From Siphonobacter sp. BAB-5405 (GTDB lineage Bacteria; Bacteroidota; Bacteroidia; Cytophagales; Spirosomataceae): a stretch of 64,000 nucleotides of DNA. The position numbers were made by a program, and so were the translations under genes. Positions 8,853 to 17,266 of the stretch are shown here, piece by piece (position 1 is the stretch's first letter; each line of letters starts with the position of its first letter). The notes beneath the pieces were generated by a model. The model was not told where the DNA came from. It saw only the letters and a list, made by a program, of their open reading frames with translations, and ran no database searches. The DNA lies in NCBI RefSeq assembly GCF_002872335.1, contig NZ_NJAG01000016.1:111444-175443 (forward strand), in the 5' to 3' direction.

Positions 8853-9609
8853 AGAAAAATGATAATAAATACAAGAATACATGCAAAAGCGATCCCTTAG
8901 CAACCCGTACTATCAGGGCTTGCGGGTTTTGAGTTTATCCAGACCTTTGGAAGTATACCTATGAAAAGCGTTAGACTGAACGGGTACAAAAGTCCGTTTA
9001 ATTACTTCAATAGCAACATTTTCTTTGGGATTGAACACGGATGCTTGCCAGTATTTTTTCGGACGGTATACGAACGGCCGCTTTTCAACTGAATTTACCC
9101 GTTTCGTTCAACTTTGGAAGCGTCCGTTTCTGTAACTGAAATGGCTAAGTAGTTTTTATATAGCATTCGAAGGCCTACTAACAGCAACCCGTGCTGCTTC
9201 CCGGTTTCAGACAGCCGGAAATCTATTTAGTAAGTGTTGGTATTTTTAATGATTAGTATAATCTAGTGTAGCCACTAATTAAGTCTCTGTTGCATCAAGC
9301 CGTTCGTTTATCTGGAAGAGTAATGAAGAGAAACAAACCTGTTATTTTTTCAGTAAATATCATTTAGCTATCAGTTCAATTAATAATCTTAATTAAAATT
9401 AGTATACTGAAATTCCGTAATACCTTTTAGTTTAAATCAATTTTCTAACAACTAAATTCTCACTATTAATTCCCACTCATTTTCAATAATTTAATGCGTT
9501 ATATAGAACATGATCAGTGCATTAAAACTTACCTTTTACACAGCACTTATGATAGTTACAAGTATACGGTTGTTAGTATTAAAGAAAATCCCAACAACCG
9601 TATAACTGA
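8853..9609. other. Long AT-rich gap with no gene seen
   Basis: 757 bases without a convincing coding frame on either strand. The part beyond about 9230 is clearly more AT-rich. The only regular structure I find is a perfect 12-bp inverted repeat, TATACGGTTGTT (9563-9574) with AACAACCGTATA (9593-9604), just beyond the stop of the leftward oxidoreductase gene; it could mark its transcript end. A small RNA or decayed gene cannot be excluded. Confidence 0.6.
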
Positions 9610-10140
9610 TTAAAAACGTTTTAAGAAATCCATATACAGAGGGACGCTTCTCTCAACCCATTCCACCGAGGTATTATGTTCGATGCCGAAGTAAGCAAAA
9701 AGCGGCTGATAATCGGCTTTCACGTATTCAAAAGTCAACTCGAATGGACGGGTTAGCTCTTCTAGTGTATATTTGTACCGCTCTCCCGGAGCGAATTCGT
9801 GCTCGTCACCCCCTAAGGAGATGGCTAGTGCTATTTTCTTACCCGAAACTTTAAACCCGCTTTTACTCCCATACGCCCAGCCATGCGTCAAAACTTCATC
9901 CAGCCATTTTTTGAAAAGTGGAGGAGAATTAAACCAGTAATAGGGAAACTGAAATATAATTTTATCGTACTGCTCCAGCATTTTCTGTTCGGCCTCAACA
10001 TCAATTTTCTCATCCGGGTACCTTTCATACAACGAATGAACTACGTATTGTTCAGGAAATTTATTCAACTCTTCCATCCATCGCTTATTAACAACTGAAT
10101 GGTTAAGATCCGGATGAATAACGATCACTAGTGTTTTCAT
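9610..10140 (-). CDS. NAD(P)H-dependent flavodoxin-fold oxidoreductase
   Basis: 176-residue cytosolic protein of the KefF/MdaB quinone reductase type. It starts with the flavodoxin-fold strand KTLVIVIHPDLNHSVVNKRW. FQFPYYWFNSPPLFKKWLDEV (about 83-103) is the FMN-contacting segment typical of the family, and GKKIALAISLGGDEHEF follows. Such enzymes reduce quinones or electrophiles by two electrons. It is transcribed divergently from an HxlR-family regulator 98 bases away, the usual arrangement for a repressor controlling an electrophile-induced reductase. The substrate is unknown. Confidence 0.8.
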   Translation of the reverse strand: MKTLVIVIHPDLNHSVVNKRWMEELNKFPEQYVVHSLYERYPDEKIDVEAEQKMLEQYDKIIFQFPYYWFNSPPLFKKWLDEVLTHGWAYGSKSGFKVSGKKIALAISLGGDEHEFAPGERYKYTLEELTRPFELTFEYVKADYQPLFAYFGIEHNTSVEWVERSVPLYMDFLKRF

Positions 10141-10238
10141 GACAGGCTTATTTTAAAGTACTCTGGCAAAGTAAAGAGCAATTCATTTAAGTATGCATAA
10201 CAACACCCCATTGTGAGACACTATAAAAAATGTAAGTA

Positions 10239-10613
10239 ATGACCAAGGTTAAAGCAGCTTCAACCAATTTTGCGAATAAAACTGCACTAGCGGAGGAATG
10301 TCCGGAGGTGTATGCTGCCAACATTATTGGCGGACAATGGGCACTGGTCATCTGTTCCTGGTTAATCAATGGTAAGCTGAGATTTAGCGAGCTCAAAAAA
10401 CGGTTGCCCAACATCAGCGAACGAATGTTGACGTTACAACTACGAAAATTAGAAGAAGATCAAATGGTCACCCGAACCGTTTACGCCGAAGTTCCACCAC
10501 GCGTGGAGTATGAGCTGACGCCCATTGGCTACGAATTGAAGCCCATCATTCAGCAACTTGAAAAATGGGGAGAGAAACACAAGCAACTCAAGGATGCTAA
10601 GGAGCCTTTTTGA
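10239..10613 (+). CDS. HxlR family transcriptional regulator
   Basis: 124-residue winged-helix DNA-binding protein. HxlR hallmarks are visible: an N-terminal EECPE with Cys21, IIGGQWALVICSWL (about 29-42), LRFSELKKRLPNISERMLTLQLRKLEEDQMV as helix-turn-helix and wing, and RVEYELTPIGYELKPII. Several characterised members (YodB, HypR, QorR) sense electrophiles or disulfide stress through the conserved N-terminal Cys. Cys21 is the likely equivalent and Cys39 a possible partner. The adjacent divergent reductase is the probable target. I could not define the operator by eye. Confidence 0.85.
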   Translation: MTKVKAASTNFANKTALAEECPEVYAANIIGGQWALVICSWLINGKLRFSELKKRLPNISERMLTLQLRKLEEDQMVTRTVYAEVPPRVEYELTPIGYELKPIIQQLEKWGEKHKQLKDAKEPF

Positions 10614-10773
10614 CGGATGCTGTAGTACACCCTTTCAACTTGTACTTTTACTTTCCCATCCACCCACTCGTACTCCAGATCACTTGAGCTAGTCTTCCTT
10701 TTTAAACAAAAAGTAGTAGGACCTGTTTATTTAATAGCTATATAGATGACGTTTTCACACCAAGGACACACAA

Positions 10774-11400
10774 ATGGACATTAAACAAATTTTTACCAAC
10801 AACCAGGACTGGGTTCAGAAGAAGCTAGATATAGACCCTTCCTATTTCAATGACTTATCGAAAGGCCAAACGCCGGATATTCTTTACATTGGTTGCTCCG
10901 ATAGCCGCGTATCTGCCGAAGAACTGATGGGTTTATCTCCGGGTGATGTCTTTGTGCTCCGGAACATCGCCAATATGGTTCCCAATACCGATCTGGGCGT
11001 AATGTCGGTGATTAACTACGCGGTGGATCACCTCAAAGTCAACCACATTGTCGTTTGCGGTCACTACTATTGCGGTGGGGTGCAGGCAGCTATGAAATCC
11101 GCTGACTTGGGAATCCTGAATCCATGGCTAAGAAATATTCGTGATGTATACCGAACTCACAAAGAAGAGCTCAATAAAATTGAGGACGAAGAAGCACGGT
11201 ATAAGCGACTGGTAGAGCTGAACGTAGAAGAACAATGCATCAATGTTCTGAAAACGGCTGAAGTACAGAGAGCCCGTCGGGATCGGGATCTTACGGTTCA
11301 TGGCTGGGTCTTTGACGTACACTCGGGTAAACTGATCGATCTGGAAATCGACTTTATCAAGTTACTGGAAAATATCCGGGAGATTTATCATCTCGACTAG
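10774..11400 (+). CDS. can: Beta-class carbonic anhydrase
   Basis: Interconverts CO2 and bicarbonate. The zinc-site motifs are complete: CSDSR with Cys41, Asp43 and Arg45, and CGHYYCGG with His97 and Cys100. The length (208 residues) and the ends (ELNVEEQCINVLKT, TVHGWVFDVHSGKLIDLEID) fit Can-type enzymes. It is a stand-alone gene closed by a strong terminator, so probably a housekeeping source of bicarbonate rather than part of a carboxylation cluster. No SulP transporter is adjacent. Confidence 0.93.
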   Translation: MDIKQIFTNNQDWVQKKLDIDPSYFNDLSKGQTPDILYIGCSDSRVSAEELMGLSPGDVFVLRNIANMVPNTDLGVMSVINYAVDHLKVNHIVVCGHYYCGGVQAAMKSADLGILNPWLRNIRDVYRTHKEELNKIEDEEARYKRLVELNVEEQCINVLKTAEVQRARRDRDLTVHGWVFDVHSGKLIDLEIDFIKLLENIREIYHLD

Positions 11401-11440
11401 GGTAGATACTGGCTTGCTTACCTGCATAGCAACATTCCTT

Positions 11441-11472
11441 AAACAGCTCCATCAGGATGGAGCTGTTTTTGT
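11441..11472 (+). terminator. Intrinsic terminator of the carbonic anhydrase gene
   Basis: Perfect 13-bp stem, AAACAGCTCCATC (11441-11453) with GATGGAGCTGTTT (11456-11468), then T residues. Confidence 0.9.
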
Positions 11473-11500
11473 TACTACCCCAGTAGTTTAAATCCTTACC

Positions 11501-11536
11501 AAACAAAAGCCCCGGTTGATGCCGGGGCTTTTGTTT
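11501..11536. terminator. Bidirectional terminator before the GNAT gene end
   Basis: 15-bp perfect stem, arms 11501-11515 (AAACAAAAGCCCCGG) and 11522-11536, with A-rich and T-rich flanks. It overlaps the last base pairs of the leftward GNAT gene and would terminate it. Confidence 0.8.
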
Positions 11537-11984
11537 ATAAATCGACGTGGCAGTTGATCCACTCGCCATCGAGCTTAGCTCCGAATTTCTTGTAGAATTC
11601 AATGGAAGGTTCGTTCCAGTCCAGTACCTGCCACATCAGGCCTGAGCACTGGGTTTGGCGGGCTTCTTGCACGGTGGCTTCGAGCAGTCGCTTGCCTAAA
11701 CCGTACCCGCGATACGCTTCTTTGATGATCAGATCTTCGAGGTACAGCCGTTTGCCTTTCCAGGTCGAATAACGGTAATAATACAGCGACATGCCCACCA
11801 CTTCACCGTTTACTTCCGCTACGATCGTACCGTATAAGGGCTGCTCGCCGAAGCCGTCTTTCAGCAACTGCTCGGGTGTATTTTTGACTTCATGTAAAGC
11901 TTTCTCATATTCCGCCAGCTCTATAATTAACTGATAAATCGAAGGTACATCTGCGGGCGTCGCCCGACGAATAATCGTACTCAT
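11535..11984 (-). CDS. GNAT family N-acetyltransferase, diamine-acetyltransferase-like
   Basis: 149-residue acetyl-CoA-dependent acetyltransferase. The start (IIRRATPADVPSIYQLIIELAEYEKAL) and the middle (LYLEDLIIKEAYRGYGLGKRLL) follow the SSAT/thialysine-acetyltransferase pattern. The RGYGLGKRLL segment (about 92-101) is the pyrophosphate-binding loop. MWQVLDWNEPSIEFYKKFGA is the C-terminal GNAT motif seen in spermidine/thialysine acetyltransferases. The substrate is probably a small amine but is not provable here. It is a single gene with a terminator overlapping its 3' end. Confidence 0.8.
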   Translation of the reverse strand: MSTIIRRATPADVPSIYQLIIELAEYEKALHEVKNTPEQLLKDGFGEQPLYGTIVAEVNGEVVGMSLYYYRYSTWKGKRLYLEDLIIKEAYRGYGLGKRLLEATVQEARQTQCSGLMWQVLDWNEPSIEFYKKFGAKLDGEWINCHVDL

Positions 11985-12135
11985 AGGAAGCGTTTAGGGT
12001 TTGCGGTTTTCAATAGGCGTCGTTTTAAGTTTTCAGGTATGATGGAAGTTTACTTTTCAGTGTATTCGATGCCAAATGTTGCGTCAGATGGTGCCTGAAC
12101 ACCCCTTCCCTAACAGCTACTGAAAACTTAGAATC

Positions 12136-13158
12136 CTACCCCTGACTGTAGGCTTCCCATTTTTCCATGACGGCCACGATATCCGGGGCCAGGTCAGAGT
12201 CAAATTGGAGCCATTCTTTGGTTTTCGGATGTTCGAAACCGATGGACTTGGCGTGCAAGGCCTGTCGGGGGCATAACGCGAAACAGTTTTCGACAAATTG
12301 CCGGTACCGGGTAAAAATGGTGCCTTTCACGATCCGGTCACCGCCGTACATGGCATCGTTAAACAGCGGATGGCCCAGATACCGCATGTGAGCCCGAATC
12401 TGGTGCGTACGACCCGTTTCCAGGTTACACTGCACCAAACTTACGTACTTCAATCGCTTCAGTACTTTATAATGGGTAACGGCAGGCTTTCCGTAGTCTC
12501 CATCGGGATACACATCCATCACTTTCCGATCCCTGGAGCTACGGCCGATATGACCGCGTATTGTACCCGTGTCCTCTTTCGGTTCACCCCAAACCAACGC
12601 GTAATAGGTTCGTTCGATGGTGTGCTCGAAAAACTGTCGGGCGAGGTGACTCATGCTGTAATCGTTTTTGGCAACGACCATCAACCCCGAAGTATCTTTA
12701 TCGATGCGGTGTACCAGCCCCGGACGAATCTCGCCATTCCGTCCCGTAGGCAGGTGTTGAAAGTGATAAATGAGGGCATTCACCAGCGTACCATCCCAGT
12801 TTCCGTAGGCTGGATGAACCACCATACCCGCGGGTTTGTAAAGTACTAACACGTCCTCGTCCTCGTAACGAATATCCAGTGGAATATTCTGCGGAATCAG
12901 TTCGTTTTCAGCCCGTGGGGGCTTGGGTAAGGAAATGACAATCTCATCCAGCGGTTTGACTTTATAACTGGGTTTGATTGCCTTGCCATTTATTTTAACA
13001 CCTTCCGCTTCAATACCCGCCTGAATTTTAGTACGGGTGGCATTCGGAATTTTCTCCGTCAGAAACTGATCAATACGGGTCAATTTCTGACCCGCATCCA
13101 CCAGGATCCGGTGGTGTTCGTATAATTCGTCTTCTAATTCTTCGGGTTCAGTACTCAT
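12136..13158 (-). CDS. RluA/RluD family 23S rRNA pseudouridine synthase
   Basis: Isomerises uridines in RNA, most likely in 23S rRNA helix 69 if it is a true RluD. An N-terminal S4 RNA-binding domain (about 18-80; TRIDQFLTEKIPNATRTKIQ) precedes the catalytic domain, which contains PGLVHRIDKDTSG with catalytic Asp153 and ETGRTHQIRAHMRYLGHPL. Its 340 residues match the RluD type. It lies downstream of sufB but is separated from it by a terminator. RluD is the likeliest of the RluA, C and D subfamilies but cannot be fixed without a tree. Confidence 0.88.
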   Translation of the reverse strand: MSTEPEELEDELYEHHRILVDAGQKLTRIDQFLTEKIPNATRTKIQAGIEAEGVKINGKAIKPSYKVKPLDEIVISLPKPPRAENELIPQNIPLDIRYEDEDVLVLYKPAGMVVHPAYGNWDGTLVNALIYHFQHLPTGRNGEIRPGLVHRIDKDTSGLMVVAKNDYSMSHLARQFFEHTIERTYYALVWGEPKEDTGTIRGHIGRSSRDRKVMDVYPDGDYGKPAVTHYKVLKRLKYVSLVQCNLETGRTHQIRAHMRYLGHPLFNDAMYGGDRIVKGTIFTRYRQFVENCFALCPRQALHAKSIGFEHPKTKEWLQFDSDLAPDIVAVMEKWEAYSQG

Positions 13159-13182
13159 ACCCCATCAAGTCTTTGGTAAAAC

Positions 13183-13217
13183 AAACCCCCACCTTCGGAA
13201 AGGCAGGGGTTTTTAAT
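13183..13217 (-). terminator. Intrinsic terminator downstream of sufB
   Basis: Stem of arms 13183-13195 and 13200-13212 (AAACCCC with GGGGTTT, two mismatches inside) and a CGGA loop. T-rich tracts lie on both sides, so it can stop leftward transcription from sufB. Confidence 0.7.
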
Positions 13218-13308
13218 TTTTGTATCAGAAAAGAGTGTTATTGATGCTCCTTACAATACTGTAAAAGGTCACTCTTATAGATTCGTATTCCGTCGCTACT
13301 TCTACAGA

Positions 13309-14772
13309 TTATCCTACGCTTCCTTCCAGGCTAATTTCGAGCAGTTTCTGAGCCTCTACCGCAAATTCCATGGGCAGTTGGTTCAATACTTCCTTGGCAT
13401 ATCCGTTTACAATCAGAGCAACGGCGGCTTCGGAAGGAATCCCACGTTGGTTACAGTAAAACAACTGATCTTCTCCAATTTTAGAAGTGGTAGCTTCGTG
13501 TTCTACCGTTGCCGTGCTATTCTTCACTTCGATATACGGGAACGTATGGGCTCCGCATTTATCACCCAGCAGTAACGAATCACATTGGGAGAAGTTACGA
13601 GCATTTTCAGCCCGTTTCATCACTTCCACTAAACCCCGATAGGAGTTCTGCGAGCGGCCAGCCGAGATTCCCTTCGAAACGATCCGTGATTTCGTATTCT
13701 TTCCGATGTGAATCATCTTGGTACCCGTATCCGCCTGCTGGAAGTTATTCGTAACAGCTACGGAATAGAATTCACCGATCGAGTTATCTCCTTTCAAAAT
13801 CACTGAGGGATACTTCCAGGTTACGGCCGAACCTGTTTCCACCTGCGTCCAGGAAATTTTGGCGTTCGCCCCATCGCAAATACCGCGTTTGGTTACGAAG
13901 TTGTAAATACCTCCTTTTCCTTCTTTATCGCCGGGGTACCAGTTCTGTACCGTAGAGTACTTGATTTCTGCGTTTTCAGCGGCAACCAGTTCTACAACAG
14001 CCGCGTGTAACTGATTTTCATCCCGCATCGGAGCCGTACATCCTTCGAGATAACTAACGTAGCTACCTTCATCGGCTACGATCAACGTCCGCTCGAACTG
14101 ACCCGTACCTGCCGCATTAATCCGGAAGTACGTGGACAATTCCATCGGGCAACGTACGCCTTTGGGAATGTAACAGAACGAACCATCAGAGAATACGGCT
14201 GCGTTCAGGGCCGCAAAGAAGTTATCTTTCGCGGGCACTACGGAACCCAAGTATTTCTTCACCAGTTCAGGATGCTCATGAATCGCTTCCGTCATGGAAC
14301 AGAAAATGATACCGCGTTCGGCCAGATCTTTCTTAAATGTAGTAGCAATAGACACCGAGTCAATGACAGCATCCACCGCTACACCCGAAAGTCGCTCTAC
14401 CCCAGCGATCCGCTCCTGCTCTTTCAGAGAAATACCCAGGCGTTCAAAGGTACGGCGTAATTCAGGATCAATATCGTCCAACGACTCCACCGTTTTCTTC
14501 TGCTTGGGAGCCGAGTAATATTTAATGCTTTGATAATCGACTTTCTGGTAATCGACATTAGCCCAGTTCGGCTCTTTCATTTCCAACCACAGGCGGTAGG
14601 CCTTCAACCGCCATTCCAGCATCCACTCGGGTTCATTCTTTTTTGCCGAAATAAATCGTACAATATCTTCGCTAAGCCCAACCGGAGCTTCGTCGGCTTC
14701 GATCAGGGTTTCAAACCCGTATTTATATTCGGAACTGGTGATTTCTTCTAGGATATCTGCTTCCTTCGCCAT
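13309..14772 (-). CDS. sufB: Fe-S cluster assembly scaffold SufB
   Basis: Core subunit of the SufBCD scaffold on which [4Fe-4S] clusters are built. The 487 residues have the SufB signature throughout: the N-terminal [65 protein letters not shown], a [16 protein letters not shown] stretch, [24 protein letters not shown], and [20 protein letters not shown] near the end. Cysteines proposed for persulfide handling and cluster binding are present. It is not next to sufCDSE, which lie about 30 kb to the right. Its own -7 element TATTTTTGC lies 22 bases upstream of the start. Confidence 0.96.
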   Translation of the reverse strand: MAKEADILEEITSSEYKYGFETLIEADEAPVGLSEDIVRFISAKKNEPEWMLEWRLKAYRLWLEMKEPNWANVDYQKVDYQSIKYYSAPKQKKTVESLDDIDPELRRTFERLGISLKEQERIAGVERLSGVAVDAVIDSVSIATTFKKDLAERGIIFCSMTEAIHEHPELVKKYLGSVVPAKDNFFAALNAAVFSDGSFCYIPKGVRCPMELSTYFRINAAGTGQFERTLIVADEGSYVSYLEGCTAPMRDENQLHAAVVELVAAENAEIKYSTVQNWYPGDKEGKGGIYNFVTKRGICDGANAKISWTQVETGSAVTWKYPSVILKGDNSIGEFYSVAVTNNFQQADTGTKMIHIGKNTKSRIVSKGISAGRSQNSYRGLVEVMKRAENARNFSQCDSLLLGDKCGAHTFPYIEVKNSTATVEHEATTSKIGEDQLFYCNQRGIPSEAAVALIVNGYAKEVLNQLPMEFAVEAQKLLEISLEGSVG

Positions 14773-14793
14773 GTTTGCTTGTCAGAGATTTAT

Positions 14794-14802
14794 GCAAAAA
14801 TA
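14794..14802 (-). promoter_or_regulatory. -7 promoter element of sufB
   Basis: On the minus strand this reads TATTTTTGC (TAnnTTTG consensus), 22-30 bases before the sufB ATG. It is identical to the element before eboA. Confidence 0.55.
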
Positions 14803-14843
14803 TAACAAAACCCGCGGCAGAACGTTCCTCCGGGAGGATAAAT

Positions 14844-15323
14844 TTACCCCTGCACGGGTTCGGCAAAAGGAACGGGCCTTGAAACGCTCTCTTCCAGCGA
14901 TATAAACGTTTCAGTCCGCTGAATTCCGGCCACTTTCTGAATCTTGTCGTGCAGGACTTCCCGCAGGTGCGTCGTATCCCGGCAAACGATTTTGGCGAAA
15001 ATGGAATAAATCCCGGTCGTGTAATGAATATTTACAACTTCAGGGATTAGCGAAAGCTTTTCGGCTACTTCGGCGTACAAGGAGCTTTTATCCAGGTATA
15101 TGCCCAGGAAAGCGGAAATATCCCAGCCAAGCTTGGCATGGTCAATCATTAGTGTAGAGCCTTTCACGATGCCCATTTGCTCCATTTTCCGCATACGTAC
15201 GTGTACAGTGCCGCCTGAAACAAAAATTCGCTTCCCAATTTCGGTATAGGGCATGGTGGCATCCTGCATGAGCAGGCCCAGAATCTTCAGGTCTACGTTA
15301 TCAATCTCGTAATTTCGATCCAT
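14844..15323 (-). CDS. Lrp/AsnC family transcriptional regulator
   Basis: 159-residue feast/famine regulator. The N-terminal helix-turn-helix is clear (NVDLKILGLLMQDATMPYTEIGKRIFVSGGTVHVRMRKMEQMGIVKG, about 9-55). The RAM/AsnC ligand-binding domain follows (about 70-145, with TGIYSIFAKIVCRDTTHLREVL). Members form octamer-like discs that respond to amino acids. The 110 bases between this gene and the divergent tRNA-like RNA promoter are very AT-rich, with ATTAATAATTAAT-like words, typical for Lrp-type binding and autoregulation. The ligand and targets are unknown. Confidence 0.88.
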   Translation of the reverse strand: MDRNYEIDNVDLKILGLLMQDATMPYTEIGKRIFVSGGTVHVRMRKMEQMGIVKGSTLMIDHAKLGWDISAFLGIYLDKSSLYAEVAEKLSLIPEVVNIHYTTGIYSIFAKIVCRDTTHLREVLHDKIQKVAGIQRTETFISLEESVSRPVPFAEPVQG

Positions 15324-15410
15324 CGGTTCAGTAATTTCATTAATAATTAATCAATAATACGAGCTAAAAATTAATAATATCGTAAATTTTATAAATTTTT
15401 ACTACAACTC

Positions 15411-15443
15411 TTGCAAAACGCTTCCGGATTGCCGTACCTTTGT
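15411..15443 (+). promoter_or_regulatory. Promoter of the tRNA-like RNA gene
   Basis: TTG at 15411-15413, 21 bases, then TACCTTTGT at 15435-15443. This is the only promoter in the window where I see both a -33 TTG and the -7 TAnnTTTG element. Confidence 0.65.
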
Positions 15444-15472
15444 CATGTCAAAAGCGACAAGCTGTTCCACAC

Positions 15473-15629
15473 TGTAGGGTGATGAAATTGGCAGCCATGC
15501 CCTCCTGTCTCGGGGGTGAAGAGTTCGGGAAAAAATCAGTATAAAGCCGGGCAAGTCCGACTGGGGTTGACCACCAAATTTTGTGCTGCATCTAACCGCT
15601 TCGTGGAGGTTCGAATCCTTCTCCTACAG
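15473..15629 (+). tRNA. tRNA-like RNA with an 88-base variable region (anticodon-like GTC)
   Basis: The ends form a full tRNA frame. A 7-bp acceptor pairs TGTAGGG (15473-15479) with TCCTACA (15622-15628); G15629 sits at the discriminator position. The D arm is ATG/CAT with an AAATTGG loop as in class II (Leu-type) tRNAs. The anticodon arm is CCCTC, loop CTGTCTC (T33 present, triplet GTC at 15507-15509), GGGGG. The T arm is GGAGG, TTCGAAT, CCTTC. Between anticodon and T arms lie 88 bases (15517-15604) instead of about 15-20. They can fold as GAAG/CTTC, CAGT/ACTG over CGG/CCG, and CAC/GTG. CCA is not encoded. It has its own promoter and terminator. It could be a true tRNA, a tRNA-derived regulatory RNA or a decayed tRNA; amino acid identity is unclear because the D arm is Leu-like and the triplet is that of Asp. 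Confidence 0.55.
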
Positions 15630-15669
15630 CTCCTAGTACCTTTTATTCCAAAAACATTTACAGGCATCT

Positions 15670-15702
15670 TTCTCACGGATCTTTCGTCCGTAAGAATTTT
15701 TT
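15670..15702 (+). terminator. Intrinsic terminator of the tRNA-like RNA gene
   Basis: TTCTCACGGA (15670-15679) pairs with TCCGTAAGAA (about 15687-15696) with one mismatch and loop TCTTTCG, followed by six T. It defines a transcript of about 250 bases. Confidence 0.8.
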
Positions 15703-15911
15703 GCCTATATTATTCGGAATAGCCAAGAAATGGCAGTAGTTTTATTTGGTTTTTAGTTTGTTGATGAAGTGTAATTCTGACACGCAACCTCCCTGGGGAT
15801 TGCGTGTTTTTTTTTGAGCGAAAAATCTATGGTTTTTGGATTTCGCCAAACGTTTACCAATGCTTTCCCTTTATTTCGCGTCTTTTATTCTTCCATTGTC
15901 CGCTTCATCTG

Positions 15912-17147
15912 ATGATTTCAAATTACGCCGTAGTACTGGGAATTCTGTGTGCCGTATTAGGACTCGTGTTTTATACTTCCACGTTTCCTTCCCTAAAAAA
16001 GTTTTACGAACTCGTCCCTCCCGTCTTACTGTGTTACTTTATTCCCGGCCTACTCACGACGGCCGGTGTATTCGCTCCGCAGGTTGTAGGTGATGAATCA
16101 GCCATCTATCAGGTGGTTTCGCAGTATTTCCTGCCCGCCACGCTGGTCCTGTTCACGCTTTCCATGGATTTGAAAACGTTGAAACGATTGGGTTTGAAAA
16201 CCATACTCGTTTTTCTGGCGGGCATTGTGGGTGTAATGCTGGGAGGTCCACTGGCGGTCTGGATTGTCAAGCAATTTTCCCCGGCTACGGTGGGTGGCGA
16301 AGGAGCCGATGCGGTCTGGAGAGGACTGGCGACCATCGCGGGCAGCTGGACGGGTGGCGGAGCGAATCAGGCAGCTTTAAAAGAAATTTTCAAACCTTCC
16401 GAACGTATTTTTTCCCAGTCTGTAGCTGTGGACATCATCATTGGAGAGCTTTGGATGGCCGTCATGATTTTTGGTGCTGGTAAAGCACTTGCGATAGATC
16501 GCCTATTTAAGGCTGATGCTTCTTCCATCGAAGCGGTACAAAAGGAGCTGGCTACTTATCAAGCTGAACACGAACGTATTCCTGCGACTCGGGATTTACT
16601 GATGATATTAGGCGTAGGTTTAGGTGTTATGGGTCTTTCCCATGTGGTAGCAGATGCAATTGTACCCGTATTGAAGCAATATCCAATTTTAGAACAATTT
16701 AGTCTGACGTCCCGCGTATTCTGGATCATCTCCTTTTCAACGATCATAGGCATCACGCTGTCTTTTACCCCTTTACGCCAGCTGGAACACGTGGGAGCGT
16801 CGCGGATCGGCAGCGTTTTTCTATACGTACTCATCGCTACCATTGGCCTGAAAATGGACCTTTGGGCTATCGCGGATAATCCGGGCCTGTTTGCCGTGGG
16901 TATTATCTGGATTTCCATTCATGGCCTGTTTGTTCTGGTAGCGGCCCGTTTCCTCAATGCTCCCTTTTTCTTCATGGCGGTGGGGTCGCAGGCGGCCATC
17001 GGCGGACCCGCTTCGGCTCCCGTAGTGGCGGCGGCTTTTCACCCTTCCCTGGCCCCGGTGGGCGTATTGCTGGCCATTTTAGGGTACGCCATCGGTACCT
17101 ACTGCGGGTATCTGACGGGATTACTGATGCAATGGGCAGCCTATTAA
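15912..17147 (+). CDS. DUF819 family membrane protein
   Basis: 411-residue inner-membrane protein with roughly ten hydrophobic segments. It matches the DUF819 pattern: SLKKFYELVPPVLLCYFIPGLLTT near the start, TLVLFTLSMDLKTLKRLG, a glycine-rich SWTGGGANQAALKE loop (about 147-160), and AVGSQAAIGGPASAPVVAAAFHPSLAPVGVLLAILGYAIGTYCG near the end. The paired re-entrant-like glycine motifs suggest a transporter, but the substrate is unknown. The ATG at 15912 is preferred; the longer frame from 15804 adds 36 aromatic residues not typical of the family. A GAGC..AGGTAC/GTACCT..GCTC hairpin without a T run follows at 17169-17203. Confidence 0.8.
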   Translation: MISNYAVVLGILCAVLGLVFYTSTFPSLKKFYELVPPVLLCYFIPGLLTTAGVFAPQVVGDESAIYQVVSQYFLPATLVLFTLSMDLKTLKRLGLKTILVFLAGIVGVMLGGPLAVWIVKQFSPATVGGEGADAVWRGLATIAGSWTGGGANQAALKEIFKPSERIFSQSVAVDIIIGELWMAVMIFGAGKALAIDRLFKADASSIEAVQKELATYQAEHERIPATRDLLMILGVGLGVMGLSHVVADAIVPVLKQYPILEQFSLTSRVFWIISFSTIIGITLSFTPLRQLEHVGASRIGSVFLYVLIATIGLKMDLWAIADNPGLFAVGIIWISIHGLFVLVAARFLNAPFFFMAVGSQAAIGGPASAPVVAAAFHPSLAPVGVLLAILGYAIGTYCGYLTGLLMQWAAY

Positions 17148-17266
17148 GGAGTACATTGATAGCAGACCGAGCGTAGGTACGAGGCGAAATTTTGTACCTG
17201 CTCTAAGGGCTTTTCCCGTAAACGGGCATCTTTTAGGAAAGTGTATTCACTCCTATTTTACTTGCT

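Noticed and set aside
9563..9604. Operator site formed by the 12-bp inverted repeat
   Set aside because: It lies just past the stop of the oxidoreductase gene rather than at a promoter, so a transcript-end hairpin is more likely.
15473..15629. tmRNA, SRP RNA or 6S RNA
   Set aside because: Too short for tmRNA and without its 5' block or tag frame; no SRP tetraloop domain; the ends pair as a tRNA acceptor rather than as the 6S rod.
15516..15722. Short open frame over the tRNA-like RNA
   Set aside because: It overlaps the paired tRNA-like elements and the terminator.
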